A stretch of 41,819 bases of DNA from Chloroflexota bacterium. GTDB taxonomy: Bacteria > Chloroflexota > Anaerolineae > Anaerolineales > Anaerolineaceae. A program made the position numbers and the translations under genes. Positions 8,672 to 17,200 of this stretch are shown here, piece by piece (within the stretch, counting starts at the first letter, position 1; every line of letters starts with the position of its first letter). The DNA is taken from contig JAJXZS010000032.1 of NCBI GenBank assembly GCA_021779955.1, positions 1 through 41,819 of the forward strand, read 5' to 3'. The notes beneath the pieces are model-generated. The model was given only the letters and a program-made list of their open reading frames with translations. It did no database searches and was not told where the DNA came from.

Positions 8672-10077
8672 GGATGTTGAGCCACAGCTTTCCTCAAATG
8701 TGCGGGCAAAATGCCCTCGATCGAACGATATTTCGCAACTGTCCGTCGCGCGACTTCAAAACCGTGCTCGGCAAGTAAATCGACCAGATCGGCATCGCTA
8801 TAAGGTTTGGATTCACCTTCGATGATCTCTTTTAGTACGGTTCGCACATTCAGGCTGCGGTCGAAGAACGACGAAAGCGGAACGATCCTGCGGTTGGGCA
8901 TCTGCACAGCCTTGTTTGCCACTGCGCGCGAAATGGTGGATTCATGTACTTCCAGTTCGCGGGAAATCTGCGCGCGGGTGACCGGTCGCAAGTATTTTTC
9001 GCCAAAGAGGATGTAATCGCGCTGCAGCCCCACAACCCTTGAAAGCAGCCGTTCCATGGTGTGATTGCGCTGTTGGAGGCACTTGACGAACAGCGAGGCC
9101 TTTTCGAGATCCGCCTTCAGATCCAGTTTCTTTTCCGCATCTGCCTGGTGAACTGCCTGCTTGAACATCGGGTTGACCTGCAAGGTACCGTTCAACGGCA
9201 TAATGATTTCAACCACCAGCGGACGATGGGGATCGTCATTGAGATAACTGATGATCACGTCCGGCTGGTGATACACCTGCACAGATTCCTGCGCCGGTTG
9301 GCGCATATCCCCCCAGTGAGAACGCCCGGGGAACGGGTTGAGATTTTCAGAAATGAAATGGGCTGCTTCCACGATCAACCGCGTGGGCTCGCCAAAACGA
9401 TGCGCCAGTTCGGGATACTGGTGGCGGCTCAATTCGTCCATGCCCTCTCTGACGATCCGCTCTGCAAGCTGTGGAACTGGACCGGTCTCACCAAGCACTT
9501 CAAGCTGGACCAGCAGCGCTTCCTGGGGATTGGAAGAGCCTACTCCAACGGGATCGGCACGTTGAATCAGGTGTTTGATTTTTTCAACCTCGCCGGGCAT
9601 CACGTGGAGATATTTGGCTACCTCGAACACAGACGTCGTCAGGAAACCGTCTTCATCCAGGTGAGTCAGTAGAAAAGCAGCAATCCCGCGCTGCTCCTTC
9701 GCAAGATCGGGCGCAATCTGGCGCAGGACATAGGTTGGCAGTTCTTCACCTTCGGTAGCGTATGGCTCGTCATCGACGACCTCGTCGACGTAATCCTTCT
9801 TGGGGATGAACTCGTCGCGTGGTGAAAGGAACACCACCGGTTCCTCCGATGCAGGATTGGCGGGGATGCTGCACACCGGGCAGACACCGTGCTCTGGAAT
9901 GAGCCGGTGGCAGGTTGGACAGCGCCTTTCCTCGACAAGTTCGAGCGCCGGATTTGTGGAAATCTCAGATTCGATCTGCTCGCGGAGTTCCTCCGTAGTC
10001 AAACTGAGCAGAGTCATCGTCTGCGCCAGGTGAGCAGTTGTTAGTGGTCGAGTCGTGTGATATTGTGCTTGAAACAT
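8668..10077 (-). CDS. rpoN: RNA polymerase sigma-54 factor with zinc-ribbon-like insert
   Basis: Sigma-54 directs RNA polymerase to -24/-12 promoters and needs an AAA+ activator. The 469-residue protein has region I (about 1-47, ending in the typical NPALE), a core-binding region, a helix-turn-helix (about 366-391, ESTISRAVANK) and the RpoN box ARRTVAKYR (443-451). Between region I and the core-binding domain is a CxxC-x9-CxxC motif (C53, C56, C66, C69), absent from well-known proteobacterial RpoN. The ATG at 10077 is preferred because a longer reading from TTG at 10128 would put the gene's own promoter (10100-10128) inside the coding region. It is the first gene of a coupled rpoN-kinase-activator operon. 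Confidence 0.95.
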   Translation of the reverse strand: MFQAQYHTTRPLTTAHLAQTMTLLSLTTEELREQIESEISTNPALELVEERRCPTCHRLIPEHGVCPVCSIPANPASEEPVVFLSPRDEFIPKKDYVDEVVDDEPYATEGEELPTYVLRQIAPDLAKEQRGIAAFLLTHLDEDGFLTTSVFEVAKYLHVMPGEVEKIKHLIQRADPVGVGSSNPQEALLVQLEVLGETGPVPQLAERIVREGMDELSRHQYPELAHRFGEPTRLIVEAAHFISENLNPFPGRSHWGDMRQPAQESVQVYHQPDVIISYLNDDPHRPLVVEIIMPLNGTLQVNPMFKQAVHQADAEKKLDLKADLEKASLFVKCLQQRNHTMERLLSRVVGLQRDYILFGEKYLRPVTRAQISRELEVHESTISRAVANKAVQMPNRRIVPLSSFFDRSLNVRTVLKEIIEGESKPYSDADLVDLLAEHGFEVARRTVAKYRSIEGILPAHLRKAVAQHP

Positions 10078-10099
10078 GGCCAACCCCAGTCTAAGGTAG

Positions 10100-10128
10100 A
10101 GTATAGCGGATATGCAATAGTGGTGCAA
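10100..10128 (-). promoter_or_regulatory. Sigma-70-type promoter of rpoN
   Basis: On the minus strand TTGCAC (10123-10128) and TATACT (10100-10105) are separated by exactly 17 bases. Transcription would begin near 10093, giving a short leader before the ATG at 10077. This fixes the rpoN start codon. Confidence 0.75.
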
Positions 10129-10157
10129 GTTTTATGCCATGCCAATTTTCCGGCTGA

Positions 10158-10166
10158 TGGTAGAAT
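10158..10166 (+). promoter_or_regulatory. Extended -10 promoter of trmFO operon
   Basis: TGGTAGAAT is an extended -10 element (TGn plus TAGAAT) with no clear -35 box. The predicted start near 10173 leaves about 20 leader bases, including GGAG (10181-10184), before the TTG at 10193. It is divergent from the rpoN promoter about 30 bp away. Confidence 0.5.
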
Positions 10167-10192
10167 TGGACAGGGAAAACGGAGTAAGCAAA

Positions 10193-11557
10193 TTGATTGA
10201 AGTCAGTGTGATCGGCGGAGGATTGGCCGGTTCTGAAGCAGCCTGGCAGCTAGCAAACGCAGGTTTTCGCGTTTCGTTATACGAAATGAGGCCTTCAGTC
10301 TCGACGGGTGCGCATGAGACGGATCAACTCGCTGAGTTGATCTGCTCGAACTCGCTTGGGTCGAACCTGACCAATCGCGCAGGCGGTTTGCTCAAGGAAG
10401 AAATGCGCCGTCTGAACAGCCTGATCGTCGATTGTGCGGAAACGACCTCGCTCCCTGCCGGCGGAGCGCTTGCAGTCGACCGGGTTGGTTTTTCCAGGCT
10501 TGTCACCCGGAAAATCGAAGGCCATCCGGGCATCCGGGTTGTCAGGCAGGAAGTGAAAGAGATCCCGCAAGGTCCTGCGGTCATCGCTACAGGGCCGCTG
10601 ACCAGCCCAGCTTTCGCTGAAGCTTTGTCCCAACTCACAGGCAGAGAATTCCTCTTCTTCTTTGATGCCATTGCCCCAATCGTGACCCGCGGCAGTATCG
10701 ATATGCGCATCGCATTTCGCTCGTCGCGTTACGATTTCGAGAACGAGAGCGGCGGCGATTACATCAACTGCCCCTTCGACCGCGAGCAATACCTGGCGTT
10801 TGTCAGCGAGCTTTGCCGCGCCGAACGGATCAAACTGAGGAGCTTCGAAGAACTGGCTGAGGACGGCGCCAAAGCCGGGCGCGGACACTTTTTCGAAGGT
10901 TGCCTGCCCGTTGAAGTTCTGGCTCGAAGAGACGAACATGCGCTCGCCTTTGGGCCAATGCGCCCGGTTGGCCTGCGAGACCCAAACACTGGGCACCGCC
11001 CCTACGCCATCCTCCAGTTGAGGCAAGACAACCTGGCTGATACCCTCTACAACATGGTCGGTTTTCAAACCAACCTGACCTTCCCTGAACAGAAGCGCGT
11101 TTTTCAAATGATCCCGGGCCTCGAGAACGCTGAATTCGTGCGCTACGGCCAGATGCATCGCAATACTTTCATCTTTTCGCCTGCTTTGCTTGGTGCAACC
11201 CTGCAATTCAAAAGGCGCAGCGATCTCTTCTTCGCGGGCCAGATCGTCGGCGTGGAGGGCTACATGGGCAATGCTGCGAGCGGCCTTGTCGCAGGGCTGA
11301 ACCTGGCGCGCAGTCTGCACAATGAACCTATGCTTGAATTTCCTCCTGCGACAATGATCGGTGCGCTGCTCGCATATATTTCGCACGCGCCTGAAGAAGA
11401 TTTTCAACCGATGAAGGCGAATTTCGGCATCCTCCCGCCATTATTGGCGCCGCCAAAGAGCAAAAAGGAACGCGGCGCTGCCTACGCCGAAAGGGCATTG
11501 CGCGATCTCGATGAATATTGCAGTTCGATGAATCTCTCGGCAAGGATACAAGCATGA
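10193..11557 (+). CDS. trmFO: tRNA U54 methyltransferase TrmFO (folate/FAD-dependent)
   Basis: TrmFO makes 5-methyluridine at position 54 of the tRNA T loop, using methylenetetrahydrofolate and FADH2. The protein opens with the FAD-binding motif [16 protein letters not shown] and contains the family hallmarks [15 protein letters not shown] and [13 protein letters not shown]. At 454 residues it fits the family. The TTG at 10193 is chosen because GGAG (10181-10184) lies eight bases upstream and the protein then begins at the first beta-strand of the nucleotide fold; an ATG at 10139 would overlap the predicted promoter. Its stop codon overlaps the next ATG (ATGA), so the two are coupled. Confidence 0.95.
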   Translation: MIEVSVIGGGLAGSEAAWQLANAGFRVSLYEMRPSVSTGAHETDQLAELICSNSLGSNLTNRAGGLLKEEMRRLNSLIVDCAETTSLPAGGALAVDRVGFSRLVTRKIEGHPGIRVVRQEVKEIPQGPAVIATGPLTSPAFAEALSQLTGREFLFFFDAIAPIVTRGSIDMRIAFRSSRYDFENESGGDYINCPFDREQYLAFVSELCRAERIKLRSFEELAEDGAKAGRGHFFEGCLPVEVLARRDEHALAFGPMRPVGLRDPNTGHRPYAILQLRQDNLADTLYNMVGFQTNLTFPEQKRVFQMIPGLENAEFVRYGQMHRNTFIFSPALLGATLQFKRRSDLFFAGQIVGVEGYMGNAASGLVAGLNLARSLHNEPMLEFPPATMIGALLAYISHAPEEDFQPMKANFGILPPLLAPPKSKKERGAAYAERALRDLDEYCSSMNLSARIQA

Positions 11558-12453
11558 AAAAGGGCAATAGATTCATGGTCTGGTTGGGCGTCGCGCTGGT
11601 TGCGCTTGGCCTTGGGATGATCGCCTTCACTCAATTATTCGCCGGTTTCCTGCGTTCGTCGCTGGTCTTCGATGCCGAAAGAGCCTACAGTGATGTACAG
11701 GCTCAAATAGCTCTTGGTCCGCGGACGCCCGGAAGCCAGGCGCATGGCGCCGCAATCCAGTACATTCAATCCGAGCTTGAGAAAGCCGGCTGGAATGTGA
11801 CCATTCAGGCGCTCACGTACGACGGCCATGAAATTCAGAATATCATCGCCAAACGTGGAGACAGCGCCAATCCCATCATCATTGGAGCGCATTACGATTC
11901 CAGGCTGGCAGCCGATCAGGACTCCAATCCCCTGCTTGCAGCTCAACCGGTCCCCGGAGCCAATGATGGGGCCAGTGGCGTGGCGATACTGCTCGAGATG
12001 GCCCGGGTGATGCCTGCCAACAGCGCTCACAACGTCTGGCTGGTGTTCTTCGACGCAGAAGACCAGGGCGAGCTTCCCGCTTGGGATTGGATTTTGGGCT
12101 CCAGGGCATTCGTCGCAAATCTCGACCGGTCGGTCAAATCCGCAGTGGTTGTGGATATGGTCAGCGACAAAGACCTGAATATCTACCGCGAAGGCGCCTC
12201 CGACCCGGCCATGACGAGTGACATATGGAGCACTGCCGCAGATCTCGGCTATGCGCACCAGTTTATCGACGAAGGCAAGTACAACATCCTCGACGACCAT
12301 CTGCCCTTCCTCCAGGCAGGCATCCCGGCTGTGGATATCATCGATATGGATTATCCCTACTGGCATACCGGTGCCGATACTGCCGATAAGGTTTCGCCTG
12401 ATAGTTTGAAGATAGTTGGGGATACGTTATTGGCCTGGCTGGCAAAGAACTGA
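11554..12453 (+). CDS. Membrane-anchored M28-family zinc peptidase / glutaminyl-cyclase-like
   Basis: This 299-residue protein has one N-terminal hydrophobic segment (about 8-30) that should anchor the enzyme outside the membrane. The M28 zinc site is visible: H113 (GAHYDSR), D138 (GANDGASG), E169 (FFDAED) with D170, a probable ligand D201 and H271 (WHTGAD). The C-terminal [12 protein letters not shown] and the YWHTGAD context resemble type II glutaminyl-peptide cyclotransferases as much as aminopeptidases, so the reaction could be removal of N-terminal residues or pyroglutamate formation. The ATG at 11554 overlaps the trmFO stop and has AAGGA upstream. There is no obvious functional link to trmFO beyond the coupling. 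Confidence 0.88.
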   Translation: MKKGNRFMVWLGVALVALGLGMIAFTQLFAGFLRSSLVFDAERAYSDVQAQIALGPRTPGSQAHGAAIQYIQSELEKAGWNVTIQALTYDGHEIQNIIAKRGDSANPIIIGAHYDSRLAADQDSNPLLAAQPVPGANDGASGVAILLEMARVMPANSAHNVWLVFFDAEDQGELPAWDWILGSRAFVANLDRSVKSAVVVDMVSDKDLNIYREGASDPAMTSDIWSTAADLGYAHQFIDEGKYNILDDHLPFLQAGIPAVDIIDMDYPYWHTGADTADKVSPDSLKIVGDTLLAWLAKN

Positions 12454-12517
12454 GTGGATATTTTCGTCAAGCGGGCGTAAACTTGTACATATCACTCATA
12501 TCCAAGGAAATGATTTC

Positions 12518-13702
12518 ATGACCCTGACTTCCGCTTTTATCCCGCCTGCCGACCGCATTGCTTCCTTCAAACCCTATTTCTTTGCCGCCCTTGGGAAGAA
12601 GATCAACGAACTCAAAGCCAGGGGAATGGACGTAATTCGAATCGACATGGGATCGCCCGATCTGCCTCCTGCGCCTTTCATCGTCGATAGCTTGATCGAA
12701 TCTGCAAAGCGTGCGGATACGCATGCTTATACGCCCAACGGTGGTACACCTGCTTTCAAACAGGCTGTGGCGAAATATTATTTAGAGCGCTTCGAGGTTG
12801 ACCTCGACCCTCAGTGCGAAGTCATTGGACTCATCGGCTCCAAGGAAGGCTTGTTCAACTTGAGCCAGGTGATCCTCAACCCCGGTGACATTAGCCTGGT
12901 GCCCGACCCCGGGTATCCGGTCTACAGCGCGAGCGGCCTCATTGCGGGTGGCGAAATCTTCTACTTCCCGTTGACCAGGGAACGTAACTTCCTCCCCGAT
13001 CTCGATGCGATTCCCGCGGATGTGCTTGCCAGGGCCAAGATACTCTGGCTGAATTATCCCAACAACCCAACGGGGGCAGTCGCCACCATGGCATTCTTCG
13101 AAGAAGCTGTAGCCTTCGCCAGGAAGCACAACATCCTGCTGGCTCACGATGCTCCTTACACCGAGGTATGTTTCGATGGCTACATTGCGCCGAGTATTTT
13201 GCAGGTGCCCGGTGCTAAAGATGTGACCATTGAATTCAATTCGTTATCTAAATCATATAACATGGCAGGATGGCGTTTGGGAATGGCTGTTGGTAATCAG
13301 GATGTGATCCGTTACCTCTTTACATACAAGAGCCAGATGGACACTTCTACCTTTGCCCCAATTTTCGCAGCAGGTGTGACCGCTTTATCGGGTGACCAGT
13401 CATGGCTGCACGAGCGTAACGCGATCTACAAAGCGCGCAGAGATTTGGTTGTGAACGGCCTGCGCGCAGCCGGCTTTACCCTGGAAATTCCCAGGGCAGC
13501 TATCTATGTATGGGCGCAGCTCCCCAAGGGCTATACCGGCTCGACAGAGTTTTGCGCCAGATTACTCGAAGAAACCGGTGTCAGCATGACGCCTGGAATC
13601 GTTTATGGCCAGCACGGCGAGGGATTCGTGCGTATCTCGTTGGGTACCCCAACCAACCGGATCGAAGAAGCCATGCAGCGGCTGGTGAAATGGATTGAAT
13701 AA
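12518..13702 (+). CDS. Class I PLP aminotransferase, LL-diaminopimelate aminotransferase-like
   Basis: This 394-residue fold-type I aminotransferase carries PLP lysine K245 in SLSKSYNMAGWRLG, the NYPNNPTG loop (179-186) and DAPY (211-214). The early GSPDLPPAPFI and YTPNGGTPAFKQAVA stretches resemble LL-diaminopimelate aminotransferases, which make the lysine and cell-wall precursor in one step in Chloroflexota and others. Exact substrate cannot be decided from motifs, and alanine or aspartate aminotransferase is possible. ATG 12518 is chosen for its AAGGA ribosome-binding site (12504-12508). A weak promoter candidate, TGGATA-N17-TAAACT, lies in the 64-bp gap upstream. hflX follows after only five bases. 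Confidence 0.9.
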   Translation: MTLTSAFIPPADRIASFKPYFFAALGKKINELKARGMDVIRIDMGSPDLPPAPFIVDSLIESAKRADTHAYTPNGGTPAFKQAVAKYYLERFEVDLDPQCEVIGLIGSKEGLFNLSQVILNPGDISLVPDPGYPVYSASGLIAGGEIFYFPLTRERNFLPDLDAIPADVLARAKILWLNYPNNPTGAVATMAFFEEAVAFARKHNILLAHDAPYTEVCFDGYIAPSILQVPGAKDVTIEFNSLSKSYNMAGWRLGMAVGNQDVIRYLFTYKSQMDTSTFAPIFAAGVTALSGDQSWLHERNAIYKARRDLVVNGLRAAGFTLEIPRAAIYVWAQLPKGYTGSTEFCARLLEETGVSMTPGIVYGQHGEGFVRISLGTPTNRIEEAMQRLVKWIE

Positions 13703-13707
13703 TTCAA

Positions 13708-15090
13708 ATGTCAGGTAAAAACCCCATACCAACGCAGCCGCCAAAAGAAAGGGCTTTTTTGGTTGGCGTCGAACTACGCTCCGTACCCTCGGCAATTTCG
13801 CTCGAGGATTCGATGAATGAACTTGCCCTCCTTGCAGATACAGCGGGCCTCGAAGTCGTCGGCGAGACGACTCAAAAGCTCGACAGGCCCAACCCGGAAA
13901 CTTATATCGGCAGCGGCAAAGTGGAAGAGATCGTCGCCCTTGCTGAAGAATTCCTCGCCAACGTGGTCATCTTCGACATCGAACTCTCTCCCCGCCACCA
14001 GCGTGAACTCGAAGAGCATCTTGGCGCTGATGTCAAAGTGCTCGATCGGACAGCTCTGATCCTCGATATCTTTGCTCAACATGCCAACACCCGTGAAGGG
14101 ATTCTGCAGGTGCAGCTTGCTCAAAATGAATACCGGCTGCCTCGGCTGACCCGAGCCTGGACGCACCTGGCCAGGCAGGCGGGTGGAGGAGGCGGTCGCG
14201 CGGGTTCTGTCGGCGGCGTTGGCCTGCGTGGGCCCGGCGAAACTCAGCTCGAAGTCGATCGGCGTGAGATTCGCAGGCACATCAAATTTCTCAAGGAAGA
14301 ACTTGAAAAAGTGCGTGCCCACAGGCAGCGCTATCGTGCGCAGCGCAAACGGTCGCGCATTCCTTTAATTTCACTGGTGGGGTACACCAACGCTGGTAAA
14401 TCTACGCTGCTCAACCAGTTGGCGAAGGCTGATGTCTATGTAGCCAACCAGCTCTTTGCTACCCTCGACCCAACCACCCGGCGTATTGAACTGCCAGGCG
14501 GAAATAACGCGTTGATCACCGATACGGTTGGCTTCATCCAGAAACTGCCAACGCAATTGATTGCTGCTTTCCAGGCTACCCTCGAAGAAATCACCGAAGC
14601 CGATCTGTTGGTCCATGTCGTGGATATCACGCATCCCAATGCTGCTGCCCAGGCACAATCCGTGGAAGAGACATTGAAAGAAATTGGGGCCGAACACATC
14701 CCCATGATCATCGCGCTGAACAAGATCGACCGTCTGCCCGACCCTGCGGCTGCGCAACAGGCGCTGCAAACGTTCCCGAACGCAGTTGCCATCTCAGCCC
14801 TCAAAAAGGTGGGGTTCGATGAGTTGCTTCAATTGGTCAATGCTGAGTTATTTGAGAATTATTCGCGCATCTCGGTGCAAATCCCTTACACAGAAGGTCA
14901 ACTGATCTCACTCTTCCACGAACAGGGTCAGGTGGATCGCATTGAGAACACACGCAAAGGCGTTTTCATCCAGGGATCGCTCCCTGGCAGGCTGGTTGCC
15001 AGGTACAAGCCATTCGAGGCAGCATCGCCGGATACAGGCGCTCCCGATGAAGAAGCTGAATCATTTGAAGAATCCGGGAAAAATCAATAA
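13708..15090 (+). CDS. hflX: Ribosome-associated GTPase HflX
   Basis: HflX binds the 50S subunit and rescues or splits stalled ribosomes under stress. The 460-residue protein has the N-terminal HflX domain (about 15-150), the glycine-rich linker with RGPGETQLE (174-182), a coiled region and a GTPase domain. Visible G motifs are GYTNAGKS (225-232), DTVGF (272-276) and NKID (about 336-339). The C-terminal extension ends in acidic residues. The start has no good ribosome-binding site but lies five bases after the aminotransferase stop, so translation is probably coupled. A perfect palindromic terminator follows. Confidence 0.95.
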   Translation: MSGKNPIPTQPPKERAFLVGVELRSVPSAISLEDSMNELALLADTAGLEVVGETTQKLDRPNPETYIGSGKVEEIVALAEEFLANVVIFDIELSPRHQRELEEHLGADVKVLDRTALILDIFAQHANTREGILQVQLAQNEYRLPRLTRAWTHLARQAGGGGGRAGSVGGVGLRGPGETQLEVDRREIRRHIKFLKEELEKVRAHRQRYRAQRKRSRIPLISLVGYTNAGKSTLLNQLAKADVYVANQLFATLDPTTRRIELPGGNNALITDTVGFIQKLPTQLIAAFQATLEEITEADLLVHVVDITHPNAAAQAQSVEETLKEIGAEHIPMIIALNKIDRLPDPAAAQQALQTFPNAVAISALKKVGFDELLQLVNAELFENYSRISVQIPYTEGQLISLFHEQGQVDRIENTRKGVFIQGSLPGRLVARYKPFEAASPDTGAPDEEAESFEESGKNQ

Positions 15091-15110
15091 ATCACAAAAT
15101 ACATTAACTA

Positions 15111-15138
15111 AAAACGGGCTGAGATCTCAGCCCGTTTT
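15111..15138. terminator. Bidirectional intrinsic terminator, hflX/rpmF
   Basis: This is a perfect 28-bp palindrome, AAAACGGGCTGAGA followed by its complement. It has a GC-rich stem and a T-run on either strand. It sits between convergent hflX and rpmF and should end both transcripts. Confidence 0.9.
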
Positions 15139-15153
15139 TGGATTGCGGAATGA

Positions 15154-15351
15154 TTACTTTTTCTTCTCTTCTTTGCCAACGCTTACCACTTCGCGGCCTT
15201 CATAATGTCCGCAATTTGGGCAGACGGTATGAGGTAAGCGCATTTCCCCGCAATTGCTGCATTGAACAAGGTTCAGTGACTGCAGAGCATCCTGTGCCCT
15301 GCGGCGATCGCGACGACCCTTCGAAAGCTTTCGTTTTGGTTGAGGAACCAT
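15154..15351 (-). CDS. rpmF: 50S ribosomal protein L32, zinc-ribbon form
   Basis: This is a 65-residue basic protein with the L32 signature: a lysine/arginine-rich N-terminus (QPKRKLSKGRRDRRRA) and a zinc ribbon of C31, C34, C44 and C47. L32 is a small protein of the large ribosomal subunit. The ATG at 15351 is chosen because L32 proteins begin at this MVPQPKR-like sequence and AGGAG lies upstream at 15362-15366. It is transcribed alone from its own promoter (15409-15437); the usual DUF177 (yceD) neighbour is absent. The leader can fold over the ribosome-binding site. Confidence 0.95.
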   Translation of the reverse strand: MVPQPKRKLSKGRRDRRRAQDALQSLNLVQCSNCGEMRLPHTVCPNCGHYEGREVVSVGKEEKKK

Positions 15352-15363
15352 CTTCTCTTTACT

Positions 15364-15401
15364 CCTGTCAAAGTATCCCTGCCCGTCAACACCCTGACAG
15401 G
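15364..15401 (-). promoter_or_regulatory. rpmF leader stem overlapping the ribosome-binding site
   Basis: CCTGTCA (15364-15370) and TGACAGG (15395-15401) are perfect complements. In the minus-strand RNA the 5' arm lies at the predicted start of the transcript and the 3' arm runs into AGGAG (15362-15366). Pairing would partly hide the ribosome-binding site. Confidence 0.45.
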
Positions 15402-15408
15402 CCGATAC

Positions 15409-15437
15409 ATTATACTTTTGCATCCAAATAGCGTCAA
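15409..15437 (-). promoter_or_regulatory. Strong sigma-70-type promoter of rpmF
   Basis: On the minus strand TTGACG (15432-15437) and TATAAT (15409-15414) are separated by 17 bases, a near-consensus promoter. Predicted +1 is near 15402, leaving a leader of about 50 bases. Confidence 0.88.
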
Positions 15438-15482
15438 GATGAATTGAAACAGATTGAGTAACTTTTCGAAATAGCGCATTCG

Positions 15483-15513
15483 TTGGCGTAACCGCCTCAT
15501 GCGACAGTATAAT
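15483..15513 (+). promoter_or_regulatory. Possible promoter for the GAF/SpoIIE phosphatase gene
   Basis: A perfect TATAAT (15508-15513) is preceded by a poor -35, TTGGCG, 19 bases upstream. A start near 15520 would leave about 57 leader bases. Confidence 0.4.
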
Positions 15514-15576
15514 AATAGATACTGAAAATCAGCTCATCATGTTTCGCGGATGCCAGAGAACAAATGGGAGGCAACT

Positions 15577-16983
15577 ATGCTTCCGGAATCGCCTGATAGC
15601 CCCGCGGAAGAACCTCTCTCCACGCAAGAACAGATTCCTCAATTTGAGGATCTCATGAATGTAGCCGAAACCGCCACGATCCGCAAGGACTGGAAGAGCG
15701 TTTCAGACTGCTATTCACAGATAATCGCACAACGTGAGGCTGAACTGGCCCTGATCAACGACGTCCAGGAAGGCCTATCACGCAAACTCGACATGCAAGA
15801 GATTTTCAACCTGGTGGGTGACGAATTGCGCGATACATTCAACGCCCAGATCGTCATGATTTCGCGGTACGATTCAGCCTCCAACCGGGTCTTTCACCAC
15901 TATGCGATTGAACGTGGCCGGCACCTTCGTATCCAGGGGTGGCAGCCCATCGACTCTTCCAGGCTGCATATCGTCCAAACCGCCAAGCCGTACATGATCA
16001 ACCAGGATGAGATCAACCGGGTGCTTGGCGCTGGAATGATGAAAGTCATACCGGGTACAGAGGTTCCCAAGACCTGGCTTGGCGTGCCCATGGTGGTCGG
16101 CGATGAGGTCAAAGGTATCGTCAGCCTCCAAAACCTGGATAAGGAAAATGCGTTCAGCAAATCGGACATCGCATTGCTGGCAACCCTGACCAATAGTATG
16201 GCCCTGTCGCTGGAAAATGCGCGTCTGTCGAATGAAACACAACGTTTGTTGGGCATGCTCGAGAAGGAAATGGAGATTGCCCGCTATACCCAGCAAAGCA
16301 TCCTGCCTTCAAAGCTGCCGAAGCACCCCGGTTACGATTTCGGCTCGCTGATGATCCCGGCCAGGGCAGTTGGCGGAGATTTCTACGACTTCATCAAGAC
16401 AGGCAAACATCAGATCAGCGTGGTGCTCGGCGATGTTTCCGATAAAGGCCTTCCTGCAGCGCTTTTCATGGCGCTCACCTTCAGCCTGATCCGCGCCGAA
16501 ACGGAGCGCTCCCACCGGCCTGAAAATGTACTGATCAACGTGAACCACCACCTCAGGACGATGAATGCGTCGGGCATGTTCGTAACGCTCATTTACGCTG
16601 TTCTCGATTTCTGGAGTGGTTCGCTAACAGTATTCAGAGCCGGTCACCTCCAACCGGTCATCATGGATAAGAATGGACGCTTCCTCGAGCTACGCTTGAG
16701 GGAAGGTCAACCTTTGGGGTTATTCGAAGATGTCAAGATCGACCACCAGGAATACAGGATTCCGCCTGGAGGAATGGCCTTTCTTTACAGTGATGGGCTG
16801 AACGAAGCATTCGACCCGTCGGGTGCACAATTCGGCACAGAGAGGATTCATGAAATCCTTTCAAACGAAAGGCGCTCCGGTGCGCAAGGAATCTGCAACC
16901 AGCTTTGGGGTGCAGTCCAGGCGCATTGCGGCGACATGCCGCACCAGGATGATTTCACAACCGTGTTGATCAAACGCGTCTAG
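15577..16983 (+). CDS. GAF-domain SpoIIE/PP2C-type phosphatase, RsbU-like
   Basis: This 468-residue cytosolic protein has an N-terminal region (1-65), a GAF domain (about 65-215), a short coiled linker and a PPM/SpoIIE phosphatase domain (about 240-468). Metal-site motifs are GGDFYD (266-271), GDVSDKG (285-291), YSDGL and HQDDFTTV near the C-terminus. Such proteins dephosphorylate anti-anti-sigma factors in partner-switching pathways, with the GAF domain sensing a ligand or partner. No anti-sigma kinase or STAS protein is encoded nearby, so the target lies elsewhere. ATG 15577 is chosen over an upstream ATG because GGGAGG (15566-15571) lies five bases before it. Confidence 0.9.
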   Translation: MLPESPDSPAEEPLSTQEQIPQFEDLMNVAETATIRKDWKSVSDCYSQIIAQREAELALINDVQEGLSRKLDMQEIFNLVGDELRDTFNAQIVMISRYDSASNRVFHHYAIERGRHLRIQGWQPIDSSRLHIVQTAKPYMINQDEINRVLGAGMMKVIPGTEVPKTWLGVPMVVGDEVKGIVSLQNLDKENAFSKSDIALLATLTNSMALSLENARLSNETQRLLGMLEKEMEIARYTQQSILPSKLPKHPGYDFGSLMIPARAVGGDFYDFIKTGKHQISVVLGDVSDKGLPAALFMALTFSLIRAETERSHRPENVLINVNHHLRTMNASGMFVTLIYAVLDFWSGSLTVFRAGHLQPVIMDKNGRFLELRLREGQPLGLFEDVKIDHQEYRIPPGGMAFLYSDGLNEAFDPSGAQFGTERIHEILSNERRSGAQGICNQLWGAVQAHCGDMPHQDDFTTVLIKRV

Positions 16984-17200
16984 TGAGTTGCGTGGGTTCG
17001 ATTTTGAAACCGCCATTTTAGTCATGGACGCTATCAAACCAACCTGCGTGACTGGACATCGATCATTCTGGGCAGTGCCTGCTGATTTTATGACCTGCCC
17101 TCTTGATGTTCGCGTTGGTTTCACAGACAAATTATCGCCAATCATGCGAATTGCTTGACTGGTATATGGATTTTTTTAAGATTTGTTGTAAAATCTCTTT
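16984..17200 (+). other. Intergenic region between the two SpoIIE phosphatase genes
   Basis: I see no gene in these 217 bp. Near the 3' end TTGACT (17155-17160) and TAAGAT (17177-17182) are 16 bases apart. A separate TAAAAT (17189-17194) ends six bases before the next ATG. Which of the two is used decides whether that gene has a short leader or none. Confidence 0.4.

Noticed and set aside
10295-11407. Long open frame antisense to trmFO (about 370 codons).
   Set aside because: trmFO is certain from its motifs. The antisense frame is a by-product of codon bias and matches no family.
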